Of a stretch of 41,446 nt of DNA, positions 8,005 through 15,943 are shown piece by piece. The notes under the pieces are model-generated. The model was not told the origin of the DNA. It ran no database searches and saw nothing but the letters and a program-made list of their open reading frames with translations. The translations under genes were made by a program, and so were the position numbers. This DNA comes from Bacteroidia bacterium (GTDB lineage: Bacteria > Bacteroidota > Bacteroidia > UKL13-3): contig JAIBAK010000032.1 in assembly GCA_019695215.1 (NCBI GenBank), positions 1 to 41,446 on the forward strand, given 5' to 3'. How positions within the stretch are numbered: the stretch's first letter is position 1; each line of letters starts with the position of its first letter.

Positions 8005-8886
8005 ATGACAGCACAACAGGCAACACAAATTCTGGATGGTAATAAAACCGCTAAATTACTCAAAGAAGAAATTAAAACTGAAGTTCAAAAACTAAAGGCC
8101 GAAGGTAAAAAAACGCCTCACCTTGCAGCTATTCTTGTTGGAAGCAACGGAGCCAGCATGACCTATGTAAATGCAAAGGAAAAAGATTGCCACGAAGTAG
8201 GTTTCGATTCAACGGTATTGCGTTTTCCGGATACCATGACCGAAGCCGAACTGCTGAATGAAGTAGAAAAAATTAACAATAACCCGGATATTGACGGGCT
8301 CATTGTTCAGCTGCCTTTGCCAAAACATATCAACGAAAAGAAAATAACAGAAACCATCAGCTGGAAAAAAGATGTGGACGGATTTCACCCAATGAATGTA
8401 GGGTTGATGTTTAAAGGCCTGCCCTGCTTTTTACCTGCTACTCCGTTTGGCATTATAAAAATGATTGAGCACTACCGGATAGAAACCACCGGTAAACACT
8501 GCGTAATTCTTGGTCGCAGCGATATTGTGGGGAAGCCTATGAGTGCACTCATGCTTCAGCAGAATTGCACAGTTACGGTGTGTCACAGCAAAACCAAAAA
8601 CCTCGAAAAATTTACCCGGGATGCCGATATTGTGATTGCGGCACTTGGTATTCCTGAGTTTTTAAAAGCCAATATGGTAAAAGATGGCGCGGTGGTAATT
8701 GATGTGGGTATTACCCGTGTAGATGATGCTTCGAACCCCAAAGGTTACGTATTGAAAGGCGATGTGGCCTATGATGAAGTGGCACCTAAATGCAGTTATA
8801 TTACTCCTGTACCCGGTGGTGTGGGCCCAATGACCCGCTTAGGTCTTATGCTAAACACCCTGAACGGAGTTAAAAACCGTTATTAA
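8005..8886 (+). CDS. folD: Bifunctional methylenetetrahydrofolate dehydrogenase/cyclohydrolase
   Basis: 293 residues. A cytoplasmic enzyme that oxidises 5,10-methylene-THF with NADP and hydrolyses the product to 10-formyl-THF, supplying one-carbon units for purines and fMet. The YxxxK motif is Y54-VNA-K58 with the catalytic lysine. [10 protein letters not shown], the Rossmann segment [13 protein letters not shown] and the [10 protein letters not shown] signature (268-277) are all present. Downstream of lepA by 18 nt and upstream of queE by 24 nt, so probably one transcript. The link to its neighbours is likely only shared transcription. Confidence 0.97.
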   Translation: MTAQQATQILDGNKTAKLLKEEIKTEVQKLKAEGKKTPHLAAILVGSNGASMTYVNAKEKDCHEVGFDSTVLRFPDTMTEAELLNEVEKINNNPDIDGLIVQLPLPKHINEKKITETISWKKDVDGFHPMNVGLMFKGLPCFLPATPFGIIKMIEHYRIETTGKHCVILGRSDIVGKPMSALMLQQNCTVTVCHSKTKNLEKFTRDADIVIAALGIPEFLKANMVKDGAVVIDVGITRVDDASNPKGYVLKGDVAYDEVAPKCSYITPVPGGVGPMTRLGLMLNTLNGVKNRY

Positions 8887-8910
8887 TTTTAATCCTTCCG
8901 TTTTAACCCG

Positions 8911-9531
8911 ATGAGCAACGGAAATTCAACCGCTACGCTTCCTGTAATGGAACAGTTTTACACCATTCAGGGCGAAGGTGCCTTTTCCGGTCATGCCGCT
9001 TATTTTATTCGCTTGGGTGGTTGTGATGTGGGTTGTGTGTGGTGTGATGTAAAAGAAAGCTGGGATGCCGCCATTCATCCGCAGGTTCCAATTGACGAAT
9101 TGGTTAATGAAGCTGCCAAAAATCCATCTAAAACAGTGGTGATAACAGGTGGTGAACCTTTGATGCACAACCTTACCTCTCTGGTACTTCATCTGCAAAA
9201 AAAAGGATGCCGCGTACATATTGAAACTTCGGGAGCACATGCCCTGCATGGTGAAGCGTTCGACTGGATTACAGTTTCTCCAAAAAAATTCAAACCTCCG
9301 GTTGATGATGTTTTGCTAAAAGCTGATGAACTAAAAATAGTTGTGTTTAATAAATCTGATTTCGATTGGGCACAACTTCACGCGACAAAAGTTTCGGCTA
9401 AATGCAGGCTGTACTTACAACCCGAATGGGACAAACGAAATGAAATGATGCCTTTAATCGTTGAGTATGTAAAAGTACACCCGCAATGGAACATTTCCCT
9501 TCAAACCCACAAATACCTGCAAATTCCATAA
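8911..9531 (+). CDS. queE: 7-carboxy-7-deazaguanine synthase (radical SAM)
   Basis: 206 residues. This radical SAM enzyme converts 6-carboxytetrahydropterin to 7-carboxy-7-deazaguanine, the ring-contraction step toward queuosine (or toward 7-deazaguanine DNA modification). FYTIQGEGAFSG is the family N-terminal signature. The 4Fe-4S motif is CxxxCxxC at C38, C42 and C45. TGGEP is the SAM-binding stretch. Length is typical for the short QueE subgroup. The other queuosine genes (queD, queC, queF) are not in the window. Together with sua5 and trmN6 this makes three tRNA-modification enzymes in the first 13.6 kb, though not in one operon. Confidence 0.94.
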   Translation: MSNGNSTATLPVMEQFYTIQGEGAFSGHAAYFIRLGGCDVGCVWCDVKESWDAAIHPQVPIDELVNEAAKNPSKTVVITGGEPLMHNLTSLVLHLQKKGCRVHIETSGAHALHGEAFDWITVSPKKFKPPVDDVLLKADELKIVVFNKSDFDWAQLHATKVSAKCRLYLQPEWDKRNEMMPLIVEYVKVHPQWNISLQTHKYLQIP

Positions 9532-9573
9532 TGGCAGGCTGTTTGTAAACAGTAACCCGAATAAACGTAAATT

Positions 9574-11565
9574 ATGCTTCGATTAGCTTCCCGCATATTC
9601 TCCCTGTTAGCAGTTTTGTTTTTTGCTGTTGCAGCCCGCGCGCAAATGCCCGTTCTTCCTTCGGGAGAAAGTACATCTAAAAAAGCGACCGGTTATTTTA
9701 AGGAAGCAATGGGTTTATATCAGGTTGATGAATTTGACAAGGCGCTTGTTGAAGTTGGGAAAGCGCTAAAAGCCGATTCGAATTACATAGATGCGCTCTT
9801 ACTGGCAGCCGAGCTCAACAGCTTGAAGGGAAACCGGAGCATTTCAATAAGCCAATATGAAAAAATTATTTCGGTTAATGCAGGCTTTTTTCTGGCTTAT
9901 TATTTTCTGACTGAAGAAGCTTACCTGAATTCAGAATATGAAAAAGCTATAAAAGCCGGGAAAAACTACTTGCAGTACCGGGAAAATAATCCGTCACGCA
10001 ATATGAAAGTGCGCAGAATTATTAAAAGCTGTGAATTCTCGATTCAGGCAATAAAAAATCCGGTGCCGTTTACTCCAATCAATCTGGGTGAAAATGTAAA
10101 TAGTTTCAGAGACGAATACACTCCCGGTATTACCATGGACGGAAGCAAACTTATTTTCACCAGGCTGCTCATAGAGAAAGACAGCGTGAACATGGGCAAT
10201 TTTGGCAACCTGAGTATTGACGACAAAATGCGCCTGCAACAAACCATGCACGAAGATTTTTATGTAAGTCAGAAAGTGAACGGGGCATGGGGAAAAGCCC
10301 GAAACTTTGGCCCGCCCATTAATACGGCCGAAAACGAAGGTCAGCCCTTTTTCAGCAGTGACGGGAGTGTTTTATTTTTTACACGATGCACCGGTGGTGG
10401 CCGCAGTTCGGACTGCAATATTTATTTCACCTTTTTGGATGGCGACCGCTGGGCCATGCCTGTAAAACTGGGCGCACCCGTAAATACCCGTGAGTGGGAG
10501 TCGCAACCCTCCATTTCGTTTGACGGAAAAACGCTTTATTTCGCCAGCAACCGTGACGGAGGTTATGGTGAAATAGATTTGTTTGAAAGTACTTATTCCA
10601 ATGGAAAATGGTCGGAGCCGAAAAACCTGGGACCCAAAATCAATACTCCGGGACGAGAACAAAATCCCTGCATTGCCAAGGACAATAACACCCTTTATTT
10701 TAACTCTGACGGGCATCCTTCCATTGGCGGAGTGGATTTATATGTAAGCCGCAGGCAACCCGATGGCGAATGGGGCGAACCCGTAAACCTGGGATACCCG
10801 ATTAATACATCGGGCAATGAACTTACCCTCTCTATTTCGGGCGATGGAGAATATGCCTATTATGTATCGGATAAATTGAAAGAAGGAAAAGGAGGTTTTG
10901 ATATTTACTACTTTAAGTTACCTCAAAACATGCAGCCTCAAAAAACCAATTACCTGAAGGCAGTGGTTTTTGAAGATGGCAATAAAGCAAAAAAATTAGA
11001 TGCTAAAGTGGAACTGATTGATTTGGAAACCGGAAAACCGGTCATTGAATCATACGCCAATAAAATTACGGGAGAATTTTTAATATGCCTGCCACTCAAT
11101 AAAAATTATGCCTTGAATGTTTCGAAAAACGGTTACCTGTTTTACTCGGAAAACTTCGCACTGAAAGAACCTAAAAACAATGAGCCGTATGTAATGGAAA
11201 TTCCGCTTAAACCCATTAAAGCCGGGCAAAGTGTGGTACTGAAAAATGTATTCTTCGATACCGACAAGTTCGATTTAAAACCCGAATCAAAAGCAGAACT
11301 GAACAAATTAGTAGCCTTTTTAAATGCTAACCCCACTCTTAAAATAGAACTGAGCGGCCACACCGATACACAGGGAAATAAACAGAGTAATATTGTTCTT
11401 TCACAAAACAGAGCCAAAGCGGTAATGGACTACCTTATTGCGAATGGCATTACCAAAGAACGATTAACCGCCAAAGGGTATGGCGATACACAACCTATTG
11501 CCGAAAACACCAGCGAAAAAGGAAGAGCCCAGAACCGCAGAACCGAATTTAAAATTCTTAACTAA
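9574..11565 (+). CDS. TPR / beta-propeller / OmpA-like protein, PorE-like cell-envelope component
   Basis: 663 residues. A Sec signal peptide (about 1-23, ending AARAQ) is followed by tetratricopeptide repeats (about 33-150). PD40/WD40-like propeller blades come next (about 175-445), with repeated NTxxxExxPxIS..LYFxSxRxGGxGxxDLY patterns. A carboxypeptidase-regulatory-like beta domain follows (about 455-540), then an OmpA C-terminal peptidoglycan-binding domain (about 555-663) with D598 and R613, the diaminopimelate-contact pair, 15 residues apart as usual. This order matches PorE of the T9SS, but PorE is a lipoprotein and many Bacteroidota carry several paralogues with this layout. I therefore call it PorE-like. 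It would tie an envelope complex to peptidoglycan. Its 3' end overlaps the convergent ArsC-like gene by 8 bp. Confidence 0.85.
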   Translation: MLRLASRIFSLLAVLFFAVAARAQMPVLPSGESTSKKATGYFKEAMGLYQVDEFDKALVEVGKALKADSNYIDALLLAAELNSLKGNRSISISQYEKIISVNAGFFLAYYFLTEEAYLNSEYEKAIKAGKNYLQYRENNPSRNMKVRRIIKSCEFSIQAIKNPVPFTPINLGENVNSFRDEYTPGITMDGSKLIFTRLLIEKDSVNMGNFGNLSIDDKMRLQQTMHEDFYVSQKVNGAWGKARNFGPPINTAENEGQPFFSSDGSVLFFTRCTGGGRSSDCNIYFTFLDGDRWAMPVKLGAPVNTREWESQPSISFDGKTLYFASNRDGGYGEIDLFESTYSNGKWSEPKNLGPKINTPGREQNPCIAKDNNTLYFNSDGHPSIGGVDLYVSRRQPDGEWGEPVNLGYPINTSGNELTLSISGDGEYAYYVSDKLKEGKGGFDIYYFKLPQNMQPQKTNYLKAVVFEDGNKAKKLDAKVELIDLETGKPVIESYANKITGEFLICLPLNKNYALNVSKNGYLFYSENFALKEPKNNEPYVMEIPLKPIKAGQSVVLKNVFFDTDKFDLKPESKAELNKLVAFLNANPTLKIELSGHTDTQGNKQSNIVLSQNRAKAVMDYLIANGITKERLTAKGYGDTQPIAENTSEKGRAQNRRTEFKILN

Positions 11566-11902
11566 GCAACGTCAGAATTTTTTCAGGCGGACGGCCTATC
11601 ACCGCTTTGCCGTCTTTTATCACAATAGGGCGTTCAATTAAAACAGGATTGGCCGACATCAATTCGAGCCATTCTGCATCGGTAAACGTTTTACCTGCAA
11701 ATTCACGTTCAAAAAGCGGTTCTTTTTTGCGTACTAATTCTTCGGGTTTAATGCCAAGGTAATCCGTGAGTCCTTTTAATTCACCGGGCGTAGGCGGATG
11801 CTCTAAATAATTGACCGCTTCAAACGGTTCACCATTATCATCCAGCAAGTGCAGAGCCATCTGGCATTTACTGCATGCGGGATTAAAATATATTTTCAGC
11901 AT
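11558..11902 (-). CDS. ArsC-family reductase (arsenate reductase-like, thioredoxin fold)
   Basis: 114 residues. N-terminal NPACSKC carries the active-site cysteine C10, with a second cysteine at C13. The family arginine triad is visible at R58, R91 (IERPIV) and R104 (IGRPPE), placed almost exactly as R60, R94 and R107 of E. coli ArsC. That supports a glutaredoxin-coupled arsenate reductase fold, but such single genes without an ars operon may act on other substrates or as Spx/YffB-like proteins. No ArsR, ArsB or Acr3 gene is nearby. Its stop lies within the end of the convergent PorE-like gene. Confidence 0.85.
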   Translation of the reverse strand: MLKIYFNPACSKCQMALHLLDDNGEPFEAVNYLEHPPTPGELKGLTDYLGIKPEELVRKKEPLFEREFAGKTFTDAEWLELMSANPVLIERPIVIKDGKAVIGRPPEKILTLLS

Positions 11903-11918
11903 CGTTTATTTCCTGTTT

Positions 11919-11926
11919 CAAATATA
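11919..11926 (-). promoter_or_regulatory. Candidate -7 element of the ArsC-like gene
   Basis: On the minus strand this reads TATATTTG, a perfect TAnnTTTG, 16 nt before the start codon. No good TTTG is present at -33 (the sequence there is TATGG). Confidence 0.35.
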
Positions 11927-11959
11927 CGTTTCAAATTAGGCAGCCCATATTATTTTTAG

Positions 11960-11967
11960 CATATTTG
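11960..11967 (+). promoter_or_regulatory. Candidate -7 element of the FkbM methyltransferase gene
   Basis: CATATTTG is one mismatch from TAnnTTTG and ends 10 nt before the ATG at 11978. The same octamer precedes the large exported protein gene at 24890 on the other strand. The -33 region is weak. Confidence 0.3.
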
Positions 11968-11977
11968 TTTATTCGTT

Positions 11978-12820
11978 ATGCGCACGCAGTTAGTGGCTTT
12001 TTTATACCGATGGCTGCCCGATGGTTTGATACAACATTTGGGACAAAGCAGGCTGTTGCAACCGTTAAGAAACTCGCTCCTGCGCAGTCAAAGCTTGGAG
12101 CTTACTCAAACGGTGCCTATTCAATCGGAAGTAAATCATGTCGATTTTTATTTTGAAGCCCCGGTAAAAGTGGCGGTACAGGCACAACATAAAGGAATAG
12201 AAAAACATATTACAGATGCCATATTAAAACTTCTCGCCTTCCCCGATTTTAAACAAGCTACCGTAGTTGATGCAGGAGCCAGCAATGGTTTTCTGAGTTG
12301 TTATTTTGCTCAAACCATTTCCTCGCAGGGAAAAGTTTTTGCATTTGAACCGCACCCGGAAGTTTTTAAACGGCTGCAAAAAAACCTTACCCGAAATAAC
12401 CTGCAACAGGCAACCTGTTTCCAATTGGCGTTGGGCGATTCGGTAACCAGCAGTCATTTGAATTTGTATTACGAAACGGCAAACCGGCTTACCTTAGCAG
12501 GCAAAAAAGCTATGCAAACTATTTCAATTGATGAAACAACACTTGATCACTTTTTTGCGTCAAAGCAGCTACACGCCTGTCACCTGATTAAGATAGATGT
12601 GGATGGATATGAAACAGCCATTTTGAAAGGCGCTGAAAAAACGATTGCCCAATTTAAACCCGTGGTGGTGTATGAATCCAACCAGCAAACATTGCCGGGA
12701 GAATTATTGATTAAAAACGGATACCGGCTGTTTGATTTAACTATGAAAAAAATTGACAATACCCTGCCACTGCCTCATGATGTACTGGCGGTGCACCCGG
12801 CCGGAGCATTTACCATTTGA
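11978..12820 (+). CDS. FkbM-family SAM-dependent methyltransferase
   Basis: 280 residues. SAM-binding motif I is VVDAGASNGF (96-105), followed by FAFEPHPEVF (motif II, acidic residue binding ribose). IKIDVDGYETAILKGAE (from about 204) is the FkbM hallmark. No signal peptide; cytoplasmic. Family members O-methylate sugars, polyketides and other small molecules. The window has no glycan or secondary-metabolite cluster, so the substrate cannot be named. The last 11 bp overlap the end of the convergent trmN6-like gene. A GTG-free ATG start with a -7-like element 10 nt upstream supports 11978. Confidence 0.85.
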   Translation: MRTQLVAFLYRWLPDGLIQHLGQSRLLQPLRNSLLRSQSLELTQTVPIQSEVNHVDFYFEAPVKVAVQAQHKGIEKHITDAILKLLAFPDFKQATVVDAGASNGFLSCYFAQTISSQGKVFAFEPHPEVFKRLQKNLTRNNLQQATCFQLALGDSVTSSHLNLYYETANRLTLAGKKAMQTISIDETTLDHFFASKQLHACHLIKIDVDGYETAILKGAEKTIAQFKPVVVYESNQQTLPGELLIKNGYRLFDLTMKKIDNTLPLPHDVLAVHPAGAFTI

Positions 12821-13574
12821 GTAAGGGATGGTCGTCATATTTTTTCCATAAATAAAAATCGCAGGTAAAGGCCATGTATTCATCGGTAGGCCGGGTGTTG
12901 TGATGATACATGAGTAACGATTCTTTTTGAAAAGGCTGCTCCATTTTCCCCCATCGCATCAGCCAGCGGTTGGGTGTTGCTCCTTCCCTTCCGGTTACTT
13001 CCATCAAAGCATTCAGATGTAACCCCGCCTCCTCTGCCAATAATTTAAAAGCGCTGGCCTCCTGCATAGGCAGCACCACATAAAAACTCCCGTCACCGGT
13101 AAGCAGTTGTGTTACGCCTTGCAGCAGTTCATCAAACGGCAGGTAGTTGGCAAAACGGGCTTTGGCTCTTTTGCTATCCGGATGCTGGTCATTATTTCCT
13201 TTGCTCCGGTTGGCTTCTTTAAAATACGGTGGGTTACAAATAATCAAATCAAAAGGCTCTGTTGCTTCAGAATAAAATTGCTGAAATGATTGATGAGAAA
13301 TAATAAACCGTTCATACCATGGAGAGTTGTTAAAATTACCCTCGGCCTGTTTAGCCGCATCCGCATCTATTTCTATCGCAACCATGGCTGCCTGTTTAAA
13401 TTGTTGAGCCATCATTAAAGCCAGCAAACCGGTACCCGAGCCAATATCCAATACCTTTCCTGGTTCTGTAAGCTCCTTCACAAAACAACCAAGCAACACC
13501 CCGTCTGTTCCCACTTTCATGGCACAGCGGTCCTGCTCAATGGTAAATTGTTTGAAATGGAATGCGTTACTCAT
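12810..13574 (-). CDS. tRNA1(Val) (adenine37-N6)-methyltransferase-like (YfiC/TrmN6)
   Basis: 254 residues. An N6-adenine methyltransferase with the SAM motif VLDIGSGTGLLAL (41-53), acidic E68/D70 after strand 2 and the catalytic NPPY tetrad at 114-117. The N-terminal FKQFTIEQD...KVGTDGVLLG signature is typical of the YfiC/TrmN6 group, which methylates A37 of tRNA1(Val). Related proteins with this fold can act on other RNAs or proteins, so the substrate is inferred from similarity. It has its own promoter (13600-13630). Its 3' end overlaps the FkbM gene. Confidence 0.88.
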   Translation of the reverse strand: MSNAFHFKQFTIEQDRCAMKVGTDGVLLGCFVKELTEPGKVLDIGSGTGLLALMMAQQFKQAAMVAIEIDADAAKQAEGNFNNSPWYERFIISHQSFQQFYSEATEPFDLIICNPPYFKEANRSKGNNDQHPDSKRAKARFANYLPFDELLQGVTQLLTGDGSFYVVLPMQEASAFKLLAEEAGLHLNALMEVTGREGATPNRWLMRWGKMEQPFQKESLLMYHHNTRPTDEYMAFTCDFYLWKKYDDHPLLKW

Positions 13575-13599
13575 TTACCGTCTCATGCTTTCTTGGCAG

Positions 13600-13630
13600 C
13601 AAAGGTAAACTCATTTTATTCTGCCATCAA
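13600..13630 (-). promoter_or_regulatory. Promoter of the trmN6-like gene
   Basis: On the minus strand TTGA (13630-13627), 19 nt, then TACCTTTG (13607-13600), a perfect -7 element 25 nt before the start codon. Confidence 0.5.
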
Positions 13631-13676
13631 CTGAAAGAGGTAAAAGTTTAGAGTTATGAACTTTTGATTTTGGAAA

Positions 13677-13697
13677 TCCGTAGTTACAAACTACGGA
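13677..13697. repeat. Inverted repeat, possible terminator or interspersed element
   Basis: TCCGTAGT (13677-13684), a 5-nt loop and ACTACGGA (13690-13697) form a perfect 8-bp stem. A second weaker pair AAAAGTT/AACTTTT lies just to the left (about 13642-13665). Read on the minus strand it could end transcription of the lipoprotein gene, though the T run after it is short. The block may also be an interspersed repeat inserted over an old gene. Confidence 0.4.
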
Positions 13698-13758
13698 TAA
13701 CTTGGGGGGGGCAAAATACCCCTGCGAAAAGGGCAAATAGTAAGGTAATTTTTTTCAT
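13684..13758 (-). pseudogene. Orphan signal-peptide remnant with a G8 tract
   Basis: On the minus strand an ATG at 13758, 15 nt after the lipoprotein stop, begins a peptide whose first 16 residues (MKKITLLFALFAGVFC) look exactly like an export signal. It then runs into a homopolymer (G8 on the plus strand, 13704-13711) and stops after 24 codons. Removing one base of the tract would extend the frame to about 48 codons, still without a recognisable domain. Best read as the start of a decayed exported-protein gene; a short leader peptide or a slippage-controlled gene is less likely. It is too short for certainty. Confidence 0.35.
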
Positions 13759-13773
13759 AACTTAAATAGGGTT

Positions 13774-14304
13774 TTAGTTGTATTTGTAATCAAAGCGACC
13801 TTTGGTAACTTTTACCATATCTGTTTTAGTAAAAGCATAAACATTATACTCAAAGGTTCCTGCCATGTAGTGATTAATGGTATCAAGCCGAGTAATGTTA
13901 AGAATGGCATACCCCCCATTAGTGAAATAAGAATCGTATGAAACATTTCTATACAGTGCTTTAAAAGCATCACTTATGCCTCCATCGAAAGGAATCACAT
14001 AATACCCGGGACCGAAGATCTTATATTTAACCCGTATGTAAACCCCAGTTCTTCTACTTGAAGTTCCCGGATATAGTACCGCGCAATCCAACTCAAAAAT
14101 TCCTTTTGCGTACCCGCTTCCCAAAAAATCAATATCTTCTTTATCTTCCTTGCTTGGCCAGGCATGGCCATTCATAAGGCAACCTATGGTTTGAGCACCC
14201 ACCGTGGTAGCAGGAGGCAGTTTATCTTCTTCGCTTTCTTTTTTGCAATACAGGCTAAGGCAGCTAAGGGAGACAAGTAGCGGGAGGAGTTTTATATGGC
14301 TCAT
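13774..14304 (-). CDS. Putative lipoprotein, DUF6252-like
   Basis: 176 residues. The N-terminal hydrophobic segment (4-19) ends in LSLYC, with C20 as the probable lipidated cysteine although the lipobox is not ideal (C15 is an alternative). CKKESEED right after it is charged and acidic like the surface-export signals of Bacteroidota lipoproteins. Next comes TIGCLMNGHAW, then a beta-rich body, then MAGTFEYNVYAF...VKVTKGRFDYKY. This combination resembles small Bacteroidota lipoproteins of the DUF6252 kind (family call from memory). Function unknown. Transcribed 45 nt downstream of the T9SS protein at 14350-15249, and a TAACTTTA motif at 14318-14325 could give it its own promoter. Confidence 0.7.
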   Translation of the reverse strand: MSHIKLLPLLVSLSCLSLYCKKESEEDKLPPATTVGAQTIGCLMNGHAWPSKEDKEDIDFLGSGYAKGIFELDCAVLYPGTSSRRTGVYIRVKYKIFGPGYYVIPFDGGISDAFKALYRNVSYDSYFTNGGYAILNITRLDTINHYMAGTFEYNVYAFTKTDMVKVTKGRFDYKYN

Positions 14305-14349
14305 AGCTGTAGGGTGATAAAGTTAAACCGTGGTCCTGTTCTTTTCTGT

Positions 14350-15249
14350 CTAATCTTTTTGCACAACAATTTTTTTGATATAGCTATTTTCATTTTCTAT
14401 ATACCGTAAAAAATAAATCCCGTTTGGCAATGCGCTCACATCAATACTTTCTCCCGTAAAATGAAAATCATCCATTAAAAGCTGACCTGTATAATTTATT
14501 ATTTGGACCTTCGCTTTGCTGGGGGCATTTAGTATGTGAATTTTTAAAACTCGGGAGGCAGGATTAGGGTAAATAGTTATCCCATTTTGTTTTTGAATTT
14601 CTTCAATATCCTCTGCCCAATCTTCAAAACGAAAGTCGTCAAACATGAGGCCGTCTTTATTTGTTTGTATGCTGTCACTAATAAAAGAAAAACGATACAG
14701 CACCGTATCTCCATGATGTATATTAAATACGGGACCAAGCGTGGCCATATTTGCATAAAAGTACTTCCACCCATTTGAATTACCGGTGAGTGTGGGCTTT
14801 GTACCATTCCACCATATAAGAGAGGCGTACATCGTATCGTTTATTAAATCAATCCATGAATTCCCATTGTCGGGTGAAAATTCAATGGCTCCGTAGTCTG
14901 ATAAAGTATCAGAATTAACATAGTATTTTGCTGATAGAAGTACGGTATGAGGTACTTCAAAACCAAATCCTGCCACATTGGTTATAATAAAAACAGATGT
15001 ATCATTTATAGCATATGAATGGATAGTATCTGTAACAATAGCCCGGGTAGGTGAAGATGCGCCAGTAAAAATAGTTTTTTGTGGTGCACCTACCTGCCAT
15101 AAATTATTTTGGTATCTTATTGTATCAATACGCAAACACTGCAAATGGATTTCATCTTCAAAGTTTAAAAAATAATTGCCCCCAAGTGTTTGTCCGTATG
15201 AGGTTGATGTGATTAACACAAGTGAAATTGAAAGCAAAATATTTTTCAT
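14350..15249 (-). CDS. T9SS-exported protein of unknown function
   Basis: 299 residues. Signal peptide MKNILLSISLVLITSTSYGQ (1-20). The middle is a beta-sandwich-like region (GNYFLNFED, then SAKYYVNSDTLSDYGAIEFSPDNGNSWIDL), which resembles choice-of-anchor or MAM-like jelly rolls used by exported Bacteroidota proteins. From about residue 222 a T9SS type A sorting domain begins (ITIYPNPAS) and ends with NGIYFLRYIENENSYIKKIVVQ. No catalytic motif is visible. Probably the first gene of a two-gene unit with the lipoprotein. A possible -7 element (TACCTTTA on the minus strand, 15312-15319) lies about 60 nt upstream. Confidence 0.8.
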   Translation of the reverse strand: MKNILLSISLVLITSTSYGQTLGGNYFLNFEDEIHLQCLRIDTIRYQNNLWQVGAPQKTIFTGASSPTRAIVTDTIHSYAINDTSVFIITNVAGFGFEVPHTVLLSAKYYVNSDTLSDYGAIEFSPDNGNSWIDLINDTMYASLIWWNGTKPTLTGNSNGWKYFYANMATLGPVFNIHHGDTVLYRFSFISDSIQTNKDGLMFDDFRFEDWAEDIEEIQKQNGITIYPNPASRVLKIHILNAPSKAKVQIINYTGQLLMDDFHFTGESIDVSALPNGIYFLRYIENENSYIKKIVVQKD

Positions 15250-15420
15250 GGGTTTATATTTTTATCTGTTTCCCCCGGATTAATAAATTTCCTAATCCAT
15301 AATTCGCTATGTAAAGGTATAAAAAAATCTTCTAATATATGTGGGAGGTTATTCCACTGTCAGGTTATCTTTATTGCCCCGCTGTTTCATTTCAGTACAG
15401 TAAGCCACAGCATCCAATTT

Positions 15421-15446
15421 CCTTCGCGTCTCTGCGCCTTTGCGAG
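15421..15446. repeat. Interspersed-repeat-like motif with 9-bp period
   Basis: The stretch has three GCG-centred units spaced 9 bp apart (TTCGCGTCT, CTGCGCCTT, TGCGAG). I recognise this phrase as one that recurs between genes in many bacterial genomes. It lies in the 220-bp gap between the T9SS gene and rlmH and is followed by the 10-bp palindrome TAAGGCCTTA at 15450-15459. No coding potential. Confidence 0.4.
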
Positions 15447-15469
15447 AAATAAGGCCTTACCCTAAGGTA

Positions 15470-15940
15470 CTATTCATGATGGTAGGGTTCGCCCCGCAGA
15501 ATGGTAAAGGCCCGGTACAACTGCTCCAGAAAAATAACCCGGATAAGCTGGTGCGAAAAAGTCATATCCGACAAAGAAATTTTATGCTGCGCCCGCTGGT
15601 AAACTGCCTCTGAAAATCCATAAGCCCCGCCAATCACCAGCACCACATCTTTGCCTGATTGCATCCAGGCGGCTATCTGGGTTGAAAACCCTACCGAGGT
15701 AAAACGTTTGCCTTTTTCATCCAGTAGAATGAGGGTATCGGTGGGTTTGATTTGTTTTAAAATCAGCTCCCCTTCTTTCTGCTTCACCTGTTCGTCAGAG
15801 AGGCTTTGGGATTTCTTCAACCCCTCAATAACAGAAATGCTGAAAGGGGCGTAACGGCCAATCCTTTCAGCATATTCATTTACTCCCTGCTTTACAAAGT
15901 CAAATGTGGTTTTACCAATGACCAGCAGTGTTATTTTCAC
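15470..15940 (-). CDS. rlmH: 23S rRNA pseudouridine(1915)-N3-methyltransferase
   Basis: 156 residues, full length. A SPOUT-class enzyme that methylates pseudouridine 1915 in helix 69 of 23S rRNA, on assembled 70S ribosomes. LDEKGK (73-78), the SAM-binding knot loop VIGGAYG (102-108) and the C-terminal FTILRGEPYHHE are diagnostic. The start is GTG at 15940, only 3 nt after the clpC stop, and matches the usual MKI N-terminus, so translation is probably coupled to clpC. Confidence 0.97.
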   Translation of the reverse strand: MKITLLVIGKTTFDFVKQGVNEYAERIGRYAPFSISVIEGLKKSQSLSDEQVKQKEGELILKQIKPTDTLILLDEKGKRFTSVGFSTQIAAWMQSGKDVVLVIGGAYGFSEAVYQRAQHKISLSDMTFSHQLIRVIFLEQLYRAFTILRGEPYHHE

Positions 15941-15943
15941 AAA

